Under the pieces are notes generated by a model. The model worked only from the letters and a program-made list of their open reading frames with translations, made no database searches and had not been told where the DNA came from. From positions 17,859 through 81,858 of the forward strand of contig CACEAZ010000005.1 of assembly GCA_902557655.1 (NCBI GenBank): DNA of 64,000 nucleotides, written 5' to 3'. Source of the DNA: an uncultured Bacteroidota bacterium. Its GTDB lineage: Bacteria; Bacteroidota; Bacteroidia; Flavobacteriales; Flavobacteriaceae. Shown in pieces: positions 8,732-18,765 of this stretch (the stretch's first letter is position 1; the number at the start of each line of letters is the position of its first letter). The translations under genes were made by a program, and so were the position numbers.

Positions 8732-9765
8732 TGTATGAATTAGAAAACATATTATGGTCTTGGTTGTTTTTGTTGATTATTATAATTAGCATATTGTTCA
8801 TGTTTGATAGAGCTTGGAAGGTTAAAACTCAGAAATTATTTTTTTCTAAGTCTAATTTGGAGAGACTAAGTCCAAATATCTCAGCTATAAAGCCGATCTT
8901 AAAAACACTTTTTATTTTGATTGGGGTTTCAATGTTTATAATAGCAATGATAAATCCCAAAATTGGAACCAAGATTGAAACTTTTCAAAGGCTCGGAGTT
9001 GATATAGTTTTTGCTGTGGATGTTTCCAAGAGTATGCTTGCCGAAGACATAGCTCCAAGTAGAATGGATAAGTCCAAACAGCTTGTTGGCCAAGTCATTA
9101 ATAATTTAGGAGGGGATAGAATAGGAATTGTCGCTTATGCTGGTAAGGCTTTTCCTCAATTGCCTTTAACTACAGATTACTCATCTGCTAAAATGTTTTT
9201 ACAAAATATGAGTACTGATATGCTTTCATCTCAAGGTACTGCAATTGATGAAGCAATTAGGTTATCTTCGACTTATTTTGATCAAGACCAATCTACGGAG
9301 AGATTATTATTTATTGTTTCTGATGGAGAGGATCATAATGATGTTTCATATGAAATGGCAGATTTAGCTGCAAAAAATAATATTACGATTTATTCGATTG
9401 GTGTTGGAACTGAAAAAGGATCTCCAATTCCGATTAAGAAAAATGGAATTGTAATGAGTTATAAAAAAGATATAAACGGAGAGGTAGTTATCACAAAACT
9501 TAATAAAACTTATTTGGAAAATATTTCTGACAAAACTGGAGGAAAGTTTATTGATGGAACTGTAACCGATGATGTTATAAAAGAGGTGGTTAAAATTTTA
9601 GAAAATACAGAAAAGAAAGAGTTTGATACTCAAAAATTTTCAGAATTTGAAGACCAATTTCAATGGTTTATTTTAATGGGGCTTTTCTTAATCGTCATAG
9701 ATATTTTTATGAGAGATGGTAAAACAATATGGATAAAAAACTTAAATTTATTTAATGAAAAATAA
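8731..9765 (+). CDS. batB: VWA domain protein BatB
   Basis: DVSKSMLAEDIAPSR, SDGEDH, flanking TM helices; operon context. Confidence 0.92.
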   Translation: MYELENILWSWLFLLIIIISILFMFDRAWKVKTQKLFFSKSNLERLSPNISAIKPILKTLFILIGVSMFIIAMINPKIGTKIETFQRLGVDIVFAVDVSKSMLAEDIAPSRMDKSKQLVGQVINNLGGDRIGIVAYAGKAFPQLPLTTDYSSAKMFLQNMSTDMLSSQGTAIDEAIRLSSTYFDQDQSTERLLFIVSDGEDHNDVSYEMADLAAKNNITIYSIGVGTEKGSPIPIKKNGIVMSYKKDINGEVVITKLNKTYLENISDKTGGKFIDGTVTDDVIKEVVKILENTEKKEFDTQKFSEFEDQFQWFILMGLFLIVIDIFMRDGKTIWIKNLNLFNEK

Positions 9766-10774
9766 TATACTTTTTTGCTTTTTTATTTCTGTTTTTCTTT
9801 CGGTAAATATGTATGCTCAGTCTGAAAAGTATGCAAAATATTATAACAAAGGAAATAAGCTATATGAAAATAATTTTGAGGAAGCTGAAAAGAATTTTAG
9901 GGTTGCTATTGATGATACACTGAGTGACCTTAGAGCAACTTTTAACTTGTCAAATAAATATTACAACGAAGGTTTATTTGATGAAGCAATTTCTCGACAA
10001 ATTCAAGCTGCAGAATTAGCAAAAAATAAATCAGAAAAACACAAGGCATTTCACAATTTAGGAAACTCTCTTATGAGTAAAGAAATGTGTTCTGAGGCAG
10101 TACAGGCTTATAAAAATGCATTGAGAAATAACCCAGAAGATGATGAAACTCGCTACAACTTAGCTCTAGCAAAGAAGTGCGAAGAAGAACAGCAAAATAA
10201 GGATGATCAGAATAAAGACGATCAGAACAAAGATGATCAGAATAAAGACGATCAGAACAAAGATGATCAGAATAAAGACGATCAGAACAAAGATGATCAG
10301 AATAAAGACGATCAGAACAAAGATGATCAGAATAAAGACGATCAGAACAAAGATGATCAAAATAAAGACGATCAGAACAAAGATGATCAGAATAAAGACG
10401 ATCAGAACAAAGATGATCAGAATAAAGACGATCAGAACAAAGATGATCAGAATAAAGACGATCAGAACAAAGATGATCAGAATAAAGACGATCAGAACAA
10501 AGATGATCAGAATAAAGACGATCAGAACAAAGATGATCAAAATAAAGACGATCAGAACAAAGATGATCAGAATAAAGATGATCAGAACAAGAACGATCAG
10601 AACAAGGACAATCAAAAGAAACCAAAAGAAAATAAGAATCAACAATCTAAACTTTCTCCTCAGCAGGTAAAAAATTTATTGAAAGCTATGGAAAATGCAG
10701 AGAAGAAAGTTCAAGCAAAAGTAAATGACAAGAAACAAAAAGGCACAAAAGTTGTTTCTGAAAAAGACTGGTAA
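9755..10774 (+). CDS. batC: TPR protein BatC with NKDDQ repeat region
   Basis: Signal peptide plus TPR units (AFHNLGNSLMSKEMCSEAVQAYKNALRNNPEDDETRYNLALA), low-complexity C-terminal half. Confidence 0.9.
   Translation: MKNNILFCFFISVFLSVNMYAQSEKYAKYYNKGNKLYENNFEEAEKNFRVAIDDTLSDLRATFNLSNKYYNEGLFDEAISRQIQAAELAKNKSEKHKAFHNLGNSLMSKEMCSEAVQAYKNALRNNPEDDETRYNLALAKKCEEEQQNKDDQNKDDQNKDDQNKDDQNKDDQNKDDQNKDDQNKDDQNKDDQNKDDQNKDDQNKDDQNKDDQNKDDQNKDDQNKDDQNKDDQNKDDQNKDDQNKDDQNKDDQNKDDQNKDDQNKDDQNKDDQNKDDQNKNDQNKDNQKKPKENKNQQSKLSPQQVKNLLKAMENAEKKVQAKVNDKKQKGTKVVSEKDW
10196..10615 (+). repeat. in-frame 15/30-bp tandem repeat encoding (NKDDQ)26-NKNDQ-NKDNQ
   Basis: Alternating units aataaagacgatcag / aacaaagatgatcag repeated without indels; 26 perfect NKDDQ units over 10196-10585. 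Confidence 0.97.
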
Positions 10775-12531
10775 TGTATAAAATAAAAATTCTAAATATA
10801 ATTATTTTCTTGATTGGTTTTTCAGCCTTTTCACAGGTAAATTTTACCACAAAATTGAGTAAGGATCGTTTAGGACTTAATGAAAGAGTAAAAATTGAAT
10901 TCATGGTTGATAAGGACGGAGACAATTTTATTCCTCCTAAATTTGATAATTTTAGAGTTGTTGGAGGGCCTAGTCAATCGATACGAAATTCTTGGATAAA
11001 CGGTAAAAAATCATATTCTAAGACCTATTCATATTTTTTATCTCCAATTGAAAAAGGTTCTTTTGAAATTGGGCAGGCTTCAATAGAAGTAGACGATGAA
11101 ATTTATAAAACTCTTCCTGTTCGTATAACGGTTACTTCTGCAGTAGATATTCCTACCGACCCTAATGATCCAAATTATTTAGCCGATAAAAACATTCATT
11201 TGGTTGCGGAAGTGTCAAATAAAAATCCGTTTTTAAATGAAGCTATTTCGGTAAGTTATAAGTTATATGTTTCACCTGACACAGGGGTTAATAATTGGAG
11301 GGAACTTGAAGCTCCAAGATATGCAGATTTTTGGAGTAATAATATAGATATTAAGTCATTAAATGTTCAAAATGGAACATTTAAAGGAAAGCCTTACAGG
11401 TATGTAGTATTACGGAGAACATTATTGTATCCACAGAAAACAGGTGAATTAAAAATTGAGCCATTAACATTAGATATTTCTGTTCAGGTTCCATCCAATA
11501 GAAGAGATTTTTTTGGAAATTTAATTTCTTCAAGTGTAAATAAAACAGTTTCATCGGGTAGCTCTATCATAGATGTTAAGTCACTTCCAATTGATAATAA
11601 ACCAAAGGACTTTTCTGGTGCAGTAGGTTCCTTCAGTTTTGAAATAAAATCTGATAAAAAAGAGCTTTTGACTGATGAAGCTTTTCAATTAAGCTTGATA
11701 GTTTCGGGAGATGGCAATTTTAATTTATTTGAGGATCCAAAAATATCTCTACCAAATTCGTTAGAGGTTTATGAGCCTGAAAAAATATCAAATGTTTCTG
11801 TTAAAGCAAGTGGAATAAAAGGTAATATAAATAATAAATACACGGTAGTTCCAAATAATCCTGGTAAGTATACAATTCCTGAGACTAAATTTTCATTTTT
11901 TAATCCAGTGTCAGCAGAATACAAAACTATTTACTCTGACCCTATATTTATTGATGTTGACGGAGCATACAATAGTTCATTAGGTTCTAGTGATATTACC
12001 GAAAAAAATAGAACGAATAAAATTCAATTATTGGAAAATCAATTTTCTTCTTTTAAAACAAAAACAAGATTTTCAAATGTAAATGATAGTATATTTTTTA
12101 ATTCTAATTATTATTGGATTCTATTTATAACCCCCTTTATAATTTGTTTTATAATTATAGTCTTTTCCAAAATTTTAAGAAATTATAAATCAAAAAAGGT
12201 AGATGAATTAAAACTTGCTAGAATTTTAACAAACAAACTTTTAGCTGATTCAAAGGCTTTAATAGGTAATAAAGAAAAATTTTATGAATCTATAGATAAA
12301 GCATTAACAACATATTTAAAAACCAAATTAAATCTCAAGAATTCTGAGTTTAAAAATGAGATTATTAATATTAAGTTACAGGAAATGAATCTTGACAAAG
12401 AATCGATTGGTTTATTATTTGAGATATTTGAAAACTGTCAGCTTGCAAGATACACCCCGTTAAATATTGATGCTATGAGTGACGATTATAGAAAGGCTAA
12501 TCAATTTATAGAGCAATTTGAAAAACATTAA
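10774..12531 (+). CDS. batD: BatD family protein
   Basis: Signal peptide; repeated BatD Ig-like domains (GDGNFNLFEDPKISLPNSLEVYEP); TM; operon context. Confidence 0.9.
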   Translation: MYKIKILNIIIFLIGFSAFSQVNFTTKLSKDRLGLNERVKIEFMVDKDGDNFIPPKFDNFRVVGGPSQSIRNSWINGKKSYSKTYSYFLSPIEKGSFEIGQASIEVDDEIYKTLPVRITVTSAVDIPTDPNDPNYLADKNIHLVAEVSNKNPFLNEAISVSYKLYVSPDTGVNNWRELEAPRYADFWSNNIDIKSLNVQNGTFKGKPYRYVVLRRTLLYPQKTGELKIEPLTLDISVQVPSNRRDFFGNLISSSVNKTVSSGSSIIDVKSLPIDNKPKDFSGAVGSFSFEIKSDKKELLTDEAFQLSLIVSGDGNFNLFEDPKISLPNSLEVYEPEKISNVSVKASGIKGNINNKYTVVPNNPGKYTIPETKFSFFNPVSAEYKTIYSDPIFIDVDGAYNSSLGSSDITEKNRTNKIQLLENQFSSFKTKTRFSNVNDSIFFNSNYYWILFITPFIICFIIIVFSKILRNYKSKKVDELKLARILTNKLLADSKALIGNKEKFYESIDKALTTYLKTKLNLKNSEFKNEIINIKLQEMNLDKESIGLLFEIFENCQLARYTPLNIDAMSDDYRKANQFIEQFEKH

Positions 12532-12534
12532 ATA

Positions 12535-13326
12535 ATGGAAAAAAGATATTTATTTAATACGGCAGTGATTCTCATTATGATGATATTTTCAAACAATCTT
12601 CATAGTCAAGACAATAAAGATTTTTCTGTTTTTGAGGATAAATTCAGTGAAGCTAATAATCTATATAATAATTCAAAATATGAAAAATCAATTGAGATAT
12701 ATTTTCAGATCTTAGATTCAGGAGTCCATTCTGCTGAGCTCTATTATAATCTAGGAAACTCTTTTTATAAATTAAATGATATAGCAAATAGTATATTATT
12801 TTATGAAAAATCTTTGAAGCTTGATCCGACTGATAAGGATGTAATTAATAATTTAAAAATGGTTAATAATGCCATCATTGACGATATTGCAAAAATACCT
12901 GAATCCTTTATTAATAACCAGTTGAGCAAATTATCAAATAATTTTAGTTACTCAACCTGGGGATTGATATCGATAATATTTTCTTTCTCATTCCTTTTAA
13001 TATTTGTTCTTTATTTCTTTTCAAAGGAACCGATTGTTAAAAGAACTTCGTTTGCATTATTATTTATTTTATCTCTTTTAATTGGGTCTACATTAAAGAT
13101 AAGTTTAGATTCATATGAAAAAAACCATCTTGAAAAATATGCGATTATTTTTTCATCAAAAATCGAAATCAAAGCTGAACCAAATATGAGAAGTGAGAAT
13201 TTACTTACCTTGCATATGGGAACAAAAGTTAAGATAATCAACAATTTTAATGATGAATGGTTAAAAATAAAATTAGTAAATGGACAAGAAGGTTGGATTA
13301 GTAAAAACGAAATTAAAATAATATGA
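12535..13326 (+). CDS. batE: TPR and SH3-domain protein BatE
   Basis: TPR (LYYNLGNSFYKLNDIANSILFYEKSLKLDP), two TMs, C-terminal SH3 (IEIKAEPNMRSENLLTLHMGTKVKII...GWI). Confidence 0.9.
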   Translation: MEKRYLFNTAVILIMMIFSNNLHSQDNKDFSVFEDKFSEANNLYNNSKYEKSIEIYFQILDSGVHSAELYYNLGNSFYKLNDIANSILFYEKSLKLDPTDKDVINNLKMVNNAIIDDIAKIPESFINNQLSKLSNNFSYSTWGLISIIFSFSFLLIFVLYFFSKEPIVKRTSFALLFILSLLIGSTLKISLDSYEKNHLEKYAIIFSSKIEIKAEPNMRSENLLTLHMGTKVKIINNFNDEWLKIKLVNGQEGWISKNEIKII

Positions 13327-13784
13327 TAACAAAAGATTTAATTCATGAAGCTCAAAATAAATGGGGAGAAGGAATTGTAAAAATTGGAAGTCTGAAAAAT
13401 AATCAATCGGAGTGTATTGATTTTACAACCTCTTTTTTAAATGATATGTATAATTTTAAAAATGGTGAGGTTTTATTTAAACCAACCAAAGCTGCTAATG
13501 AGCAATTTAGACCAAATTTTTCAATGGCATTATCATATTTTTTAGGTGGAGATAATTCTTTTTGTTCTGAAGATGATGGTTTTGCCATGAAGCCCTGGGT
13601 TGAGGTAAAATTTGAAAATTCAGGTTTTATCATTGAAAATGACAGAGCAATTGCAATGGGTAATTACTTTTTCACTTCTCAAGATAATCTTACGGTGAAA
13701 GTTGAATATACTTTTGGCTATAAATTGAGAAATGGAAAGTTAGTAATAGACCTTCATCACTCTTCACTTCCTTTTTCTGTATAG
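13323..13784 (+). CDS. SnoaL/NTF2-like (CaMKII-association-type) domain protein
   Basis: 153 aa; FKPTKAANEQFRPNFSMALSYFLGG and GNYFFTSQDNLTVKVEYTFGYKLRNGKLVIDLHHSSLPF pattern. Confidence 0.7.
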   Translation: MITKDLIHEAQNKWGEGIVKIGSLKNNQSECIDFTTSFLNDMYNFKNGEVLFKPTKAANEQFRPNFSMALSYFLGGDNSFCSEDDGFAMKPWVEVKFENSGFIIENDRAIAMGNYFFTSQDNLTVKVEYTFGYKLRNGKLVIDLHHSSLPFSV

Positions 13785-14254
13785 TTTTTTTCGATAGTCA
13801 ATTTATTAATTCTTTCAATCTCTGTGTAGATGAAAGATTCTTGTAGTTTATCTTTCTCAATAATATTTACGACATTATTTATTTTAGAAAAAACAAAAAT
13901 TATTACACACAGTATTAGTAATGATTTTAAAACACCGAATATTGCTCCAATTATTTTATTTAAAAGCCCTAGTGCAATCAGTTTCAAAAATTTGGTTAAA
14001 AAAGATGCAACTATTTTAAATATCATAATAGTCAACAAGAAAATAATGACGGCTGAAATTAATGATAAATAATTAGCTTCAGATTCAAAAAGTAAATAAA
14101 GCTTTTGATCCAAAAAAGAATAATAATTTTTTGCTAAATAGATTCCAAAAATAATTCCTAAAATTGAAGCAAGCTCCTTGACAAGTCCCTTTAAAAAACC
14201 ATTATAGGCACCCCATCCAATTATTATGATTAAAAATATGTCGAGGTAGCTCAT
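13757..14254 (-). CDS. CvpA family protein
   Basis: Four TM segments, start MSYLDIFLIIIIGWGAYNGFLKGLVKELASILGIIFGIYLA. Confidence 0.9.
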   Translation of the reverse strand: MSYLDIFLIIIIGWGAYNGFLKGLVKELASILGIIFGIYLAKNYYSFLDQKLYLLFESEANYLSLISAVIIFLLTIMIFKIVASFLTKFLKLIALGLLNKIIGAIFGVLKSLLILCVIIFVFSKINNVVNIIEKDKLQESFIYTEIERINKLTIEKNYTEKGSEE

Positions 14255-14335
14255 AATAAATTCTTTCCGTATCTCAATTTAATAAATATTAACTTCTTTA
14301 TATTAGTAGAATTAATATTCGTATAAAGTTAATCA

Positions 14336-14686
14336 TTGAATTCCGAGTTAAAAATAAAGTGGGCCAATTTAAAAGCAAAATTATCTAAGGATTTTTCGGA
14401 TGATCAATTAATTGATTTGGATGCAATTATTTTTTTAATTGGTCTTCAAGAACTGGGTCAATTCCAAAAGAAATTTAACAAACAAAAAAAACTTGAAATT
14501 TTACATATAGCTGTATGTAAGTTGTTAAGTGATTATGGATACTATCAATTAGAATTTATCGATCAAGAGGGTTGGCCACATTACAAGTTAAACGAAAATT
14601 TACCTAACTTAAAACCTGGAGAACAAACCATACTAATTAAAAAGGCAATAATTAACTATTTCGAGAAATCAAATTATATTGATTAA
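14336..14686 (+). CDS. conserved hypothetical protein (TTG start)
   Basis: 116 aa ORF filling the gap between cvpA and pheS. Confidence 0.65.
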   Translation: MNSELKIKWANLKAKLSKDFSDDQLIDLDAIIFLIGLQELGQFQKKFNKQKKLEILHIAVCKLLSDYGYYQLEFIDQEGWPHYKLNENLPNLKPGEQTILIKKAIINYFEKSNYID

Positions 14687-14715
14687 GTTTTTATAAATTT
14701 GACGAATAGATAAGC

Positions 14716-15732
14716 ATGAAGGAAAAAATAAAAAAAAATATAAAAGAGATTGAAAGTTTTTCAGCCCTTTCAAATGAAGAAATAGAAACTTTTAGAATTA
14801 AATATCTTGGTAAAAAAGGTCTTATAAATTCTTATTTTATTGATTTTAAGTCATTAGATAATGATAAAAAGAAGGATGTTGGCCAACTTCTTAATCAATT
14901 AAAGAATAGTGCTCACTCAAAAGTTGAAGAACTTAAAACACAACTTTCATCTGACAATTCTCAACCAAAATTAAATGATTTAAGTAGGCCAGGTGATCCC
15001 ATTCAAATCGGTTCCAGACATCCCATTTCAATTGTTAAAAATAGGATAGTGGAAATATTTTCTAATATTGGATTTACTATTAGTGAGGGGCCTGAGATTG
15101 AGGATGATTGGCATAACTTTAGTGCTCTAAATTTACCTGAGCATCATCCTGCAAGAGATATGCAAGACACTTTTTTTGTTAACAAGGATCCTGACTTTTT
15201 ATTAAGAACTCACACTAGTTCTGTACAGGTTAGATTTATGGAAAATAATAAACCGCCCATTAGAACAATATCTCCTGGTAGAGTTTATAGGAATGAGGCT
15301 ATTTCTGCCAGATCCCATTGTTTTTTTCATCAAATTGAGGGGTTATGTATTGATAAGAATGTAAGCTTTGCAGATCTGAAACAAACATTAGAATATTTTA
15401 CTACTCAGTTGTTTGGAAAATCAAAAATTCGATTAAGACCTTCATATTTTCCTTTCACCGAACCAAGTGCTGAGGTTGATGTTTACTGGGGGCTTAATAA
15501 TGAGACTGATTATAAAATGACAAAGGGAACGGGTTGGTTAGAAATTATGGGGTGTGGTATGGTTGATCCTAATGTTTTAGAAAATTGCAATATAGACCCA
15601 AACGAATACTCTGGTTTTGCATTTGGATTAGGAATCGACAGAATTGCACTTTTGTTACATCAAATTGATGATATAAGATTATTAAGTGAGAATGATGTGA
15701 GGTTTTTGGATCAGTTTAAATCTTCATTTTAA
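14716..15732 (+). CDS. pheS: phenylalanine--tRNA ligase alpha subunit
   Basis: [37 protein letters not shown] class II synthetase motifs. Confidence 0.97.
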   Translation: MKEKIKKNIKEIESFSALSNEEIETFRIKYLGKKGLINSYFIDFKSLDNDKKKDVGQLLNQLKNSAHSKVEELKTQLSSDNSQPKLNDLSRPGDPIQIGSRHPISIVKNRIVEIFSNIGFTISEGPEIEDDWHNFSALNLPEHHPARDMQDTFFVNKDPDFLLRTHTSSVQVRFMENNKPPIRTISPGRVYRNEAISARSHCFFHQIEGLCIDKNVSFADLKQTLEYFTTQLFGKSKIRLRPSYFPFTEPSAEVDVYWGLNNETDYKMTKGTGWLEIMGCGMVDPNVLENCNIDPNEYSGFAFGLGIDRIALLLHQIDDIRLLSENDVRFLDQFKSSF

Positions 15733-16730
15733 GAAATTACGTCGCTTAATTCTTTAAAAATTTTTCTTGCACTTCTTTTCTTATATAGTATTTTATAAAC
15801 GGCATCAATTATAGGAGTCTTTGTTTTATTTATTGAATCTTGATTTAATAAAAATGCCTTTTTAGTTGCGATATATCCCTCAGCTACCATTTTCATTTCT
15901 AATTGAGCTGCTTTTACTGTATAACCTTTACCTATCATGTTACCAAACATTCTATTCCTTGAAAATGTTGAGTAACCGGTCACCAACAAATCACCGAGGT
16001 ATGCTGAATTATTAATGTTTCTTTTAATCTTATGTCTTTTTGAAATAAACCTTTTCATTTCTTTTATTGAATTACTCATCAATACACTTTGGTAATTGTC
16101 TCCGTAACCCAAACCGTTTGAAATTCCTACTGCAAGGGCATATATGTTTTTGAGCATACTAGCATATTCGATACCTACAACATCATCAGAAGCTTTCACA
16201 TTTATATATTTACAACTAAAGTCATTGGAAATTTTTTCACATAACTTTATGTTGGATGATCCGATAGTCAAATAAGATAGTTTTTCTAAAGCAACCTCCT
16301 CAGCATGACAAGGACCACCGATTACCAGAAAATTATTTTTGGCGACATTAAAAAATTTGTTCATATGCTTGCCAAAAAGAAGATTGGTTTCCTGTACAAG
16401 ACCTTTAAGGGCACAAATAATAATTTTCTCTGAAATATCAATATTTATTTTTTTCATTTCAGAATTTACGTATTCTGAAGGAATAGCTATAATAATCACA
16501 TCAGAGTTTTGAGCAACTTTGGAAATATCTTCAGAGATTTTTAATTTACTCAGATCAAGATTAACTGAACTTAAATAATTTGGATTGTGGGAATTAGTTT
16601 TTATAAAATCAATATTTTCTGAATTTCTAACATACCAGTTGATTTCTTTAACATTTTCAGAAAGTATTTTTATTAATGCAGTTGCCCAACTACCACTTCC
16701 AATAACTCCATATTTATAGTTTTTTTTCAT
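15729..16730 (-). CDS. gpsA: NAD(P)H-dependent glycerol-3-phosphate dehydrogenase
   Basis: [33 protein letters not shown]. Confidence 0.93.
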   Translation of the reverse strand: MKKNYKYGVIGSGSWATALIKILSENVKEINWYVRNSENIDFIKTNSHNPNYLSSVNLDLSKLKISEDISKVAQNSDVIIIAIPSEYVNSEMKKINIDISEKIIICALKGLVQETNLLFGKHMNKFFNVAKNNFLVIGGPCHAEEVALEKLSYLTIGSSNIKLCEKISNDFSCKYINVKASDDVVGIEYASMLKNIYALAVGISNGLGYGDNYQSVLMSNSIKEMKRFISKRHKIKRNINNSAYLGDLLVTGYSTFSRNRMFGNMIGKGYTVKAAQLEMKMVAEGYIATKKAFLLNQDSINKTKTPIIDAVYKILYKKRSARKIFKELSDVIS

Positions 16731-17311
16731 TGATATAGTTTATTGTTATTTATGTATTTCATAACTTCCAATGAAATCAAATCTTTAGGATCACTTTTTT
16801 TTGATACTATATTTCGAATGTTTGTTGAACTCAAATCAATTCTAGGACCACCAATATACATTGCATTATCATTTATAATATGAGGACTTTCCTTCAGAGT
16901 TCCTTTTCTAGGATAAATATATATTTTATAATCACTCAATATTTTTTTGTAATCTTTCCAGGTATCAAATATTTTATAATTGTCTTCCCCTATTATCAGA
17001 CTAAATTCGACATTTGTCATTTTATTTGAAACATATTCTAATGTGTCGATTGTATAATTTGGTTTTTTTAAATTTAACTCTAAATCGCTGGGGATTATAT
17101 TAGCATATTTTTTTGTAGCAATATCCACCATATTGTATCTATGATGAAAATTAGAGATATTATTTTTTAGTTTGATTGGATTTTCAGGGGTAACAACCAG
17201 CCATACTTCTTGAGCAAAATTTTCTTCAATTATGTATTTAGCAATATTTAAATGCCCATTATGGATCGGATCAAATGTGCCAAAGAATAAACCTACCTTT
17301 TTCTTATTCAT
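16727..17311 (-). CDS. nadD: nicotinate-nucleotide adenylyltransferase (start trimmed from the ORF-track start at 17368)
   Basis: GLFFGTFDPIHNGHLNIA; DLSSTNIR; Met at 17311 gives the expected N-terminus and only 8-nt overlap with gmk. Confidence 0.92.
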   Translation of the reverse strand: MNKKKVGLFFGTFDPIHNGHLNIAKYIIEENFAQEVWLVVTPENPIKLKNNISNFHHRYNMVDIATKKYANIIPSDLELNLKKPNYTIDTLEYVSNKMTNVEFSLIIGEDNYKIFDTWKDYKKILSDYKIYIYPRKGTLKESPHIINDNAMYIGGPRIDLSSTNIRNIVSKKSDPKDLISLEVMKYINNNKLYQ

Positions 17312-17870
17312 TAATAAAATTATTAACCAATCTAAATACTTCTGTATAACTCTTTTCAAGTATATCATTTTCTACAATACAATCAAATTCTGTTGCTAAC
17401 ATCATCTCGTCTTTTGCTTTTTCAATTCTAATTTTAATACTTGAATCTGTTTCAGATTTTCTTTTTTTAAGCCTTAATTCAAGTTCACTAATACTAGGTG
17501 GTTTGATAAAAATAGTAAGGGTTTGATTAGGATACTTTTTCTTAATATTTAAACCTCCAACTACATCTATATCAAAAATTATGTTCTTGCTATTTGACAC
17601 CTCTAACTCTGAAATAAGAGTTCCATAAAAAGTGTCTTTATAAACCTCTTCCCATTCTAGAAATTCATTATTTTCTATTTTTTTCAAAAAATCATCCTTT
17701 GATAAAAAGAAATAATTTTTACCATTTACTTCATCCTTTCTTGGTTTTCTTGAAGTTGCTGATATTGAAAATTCTAAATTAAGTTTTACTTCCGTTAATA
17801 GTTTATTAACAAGCGTTGTTTTTCCAGATCCTGAAGGAGCAGCTAAAACGATAAACTTTGATTTTTTCAT
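17304..17870 (-). CDS. gmk: guanylate kinase
   Basis: LAAPSGSGKTTLV P-loop; SATSRKPRKDEVNGKNYFF. Confidence 0.96.
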   Translation of the reverse strand: MKKSKFIVLAAPSGSGKTTLVNKLLTEVKLNLEFSISATSRKPRKDEVNGKNYFFLSKDDFLKKIENNEFLEWEEVYKDTFYGTLISELEVSNSKNIIFDIDVVGGLNIKKKYPNQTLTIFIKPPSISELELRLKKRKSETDSSIKIRIEKAKDEMMLATEFDCIVENDILEKSYTEVFRLVNNFINE

Positions 17871-18727
17871 TAAAGAATATTTAAGATATTTTCTTTGATT
17901 TTTTCTAGATTATCTTTCATTTCTATTACATATTTCTGGAGGCTTGAATCGTTAGATTTTGATCCGATAGTATTTATTTCCCTTCCGATTTCTTGACATA
18001 TAAAACCCAATTTTTTTCCAACAGGAGATTTAGATTCAAGGGTTTCAATAAAAAGTTTAATATGGCTTTTTAATCTGATTAGCTCTTCATTGATATCAAA
18101 TTTCTCAATATAATATATCATTTCCTGTTCTAATCTATTTTGATCAATCTCGATATTTAATTTTTTAAATTCATTAAGAAGTTTAGCTTTCTTATTATCT
18201 AATCTGGTTTTTTCAACATTTTCAATGTCTACTAAAAGTGAATTAATTATCGATATTTTTTGTACAAAGTCCTTTTCAGTTTCTTTCCCTTCTTTTAATC
18301 TATAATTATCAAGCTTTTCAATTGTTTTTTCGATTGTTTTTTCAATTTCTTCAATTTGATTTTTTTCCAGACTAGATATTGCAGAATCATAAGCATATGG
18401 TAATTGCATTGCAATGCTTAAATAATTGTCTTCTAAATTTTTATTAATATCTTTTAACTCTTTAATGTATTCATTTACGACTACAGAGTTAATATTTATT
18501 TTTTGCGATTCTTGATTATTTTCAAGATTTATATTTACTTCAATTTTACCTCTTAGTAGTTTAGAGCTTATAAATTTCCTAATATCAAATTCTTTGGCTT
18601 TAAGAAACTGAGGCAAACGAATTTTTAAATCAAGAATTTTGCTGTTTACTGATTTTGCTTCAACAATATATTTTGTTGCTTCAACGAAGAAAGATTCACT
18701 GGCATAGCCAGTCATTGACTTTATCAT
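17870..18727 (-). CDS. YicC family protein (putative endoribonuclease)
   Basis: MIKSMTGYA start and C-terminal GKKLGFICQEIGREINTIGSKSND. Confidence 0.94.
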   Translation of the reverse strand: MIKSMTGYASESFFVEATKYIVEAKSVNSKILDLKIRLPQFLKAKEFDIRKFISSKLLRGKIEVNINLENNQESQKININSVVVNEYIKELKDINKNLEDNYLSIAMQLPYAYDSAISSLEKNQIEEIEKTIEKTIEKLDNYRLKEGKETEKDFVQKISIINSLLVDIENVEKTRLDNKKAKLLNEFKKLNIEIDQNRLEQEMIYYIEKFDINEELIRLKSHIKLFIETLESKSPVGKKLGFICQEIGREINTIGSKSNDSSLQKYVIEMKDNLEKIKENILNIL

Positions 18728-18765
18728 TTTTTAATTAGATATGAAGCAAATATATGAATAGATTT

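Noticed and set aside
10196-10615. CRISPR-like appearance of regular repeats
   Set aside because: No unique spacers; repeats are contiguous, in frame and encode NKDDQ.
10071-10670. Long overlapping ORFs in three other frames over batC (184 aa and 159 aa on minus, 155 aa on plus), including a highly hydrophobic (LIIFVLIVFI)n peptide
   Set aside because: A 15-bp repeat without stops opens alternate frames automatically; no independent start context, and the batC frame has signal peptide and TPR support.
17312-17368. N-terminal extension of nadD
   Set aside because: It overlaps gmk by 65 nt; the conserved GLFFGTFDPIHNGH begins right after the Met at 17311.
18316-18351. Internal short repeat in yicC (EKTIEKTIEK)
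   Set aside because: Ordinary low-complexity coiled-coil segment with only two to three copies.
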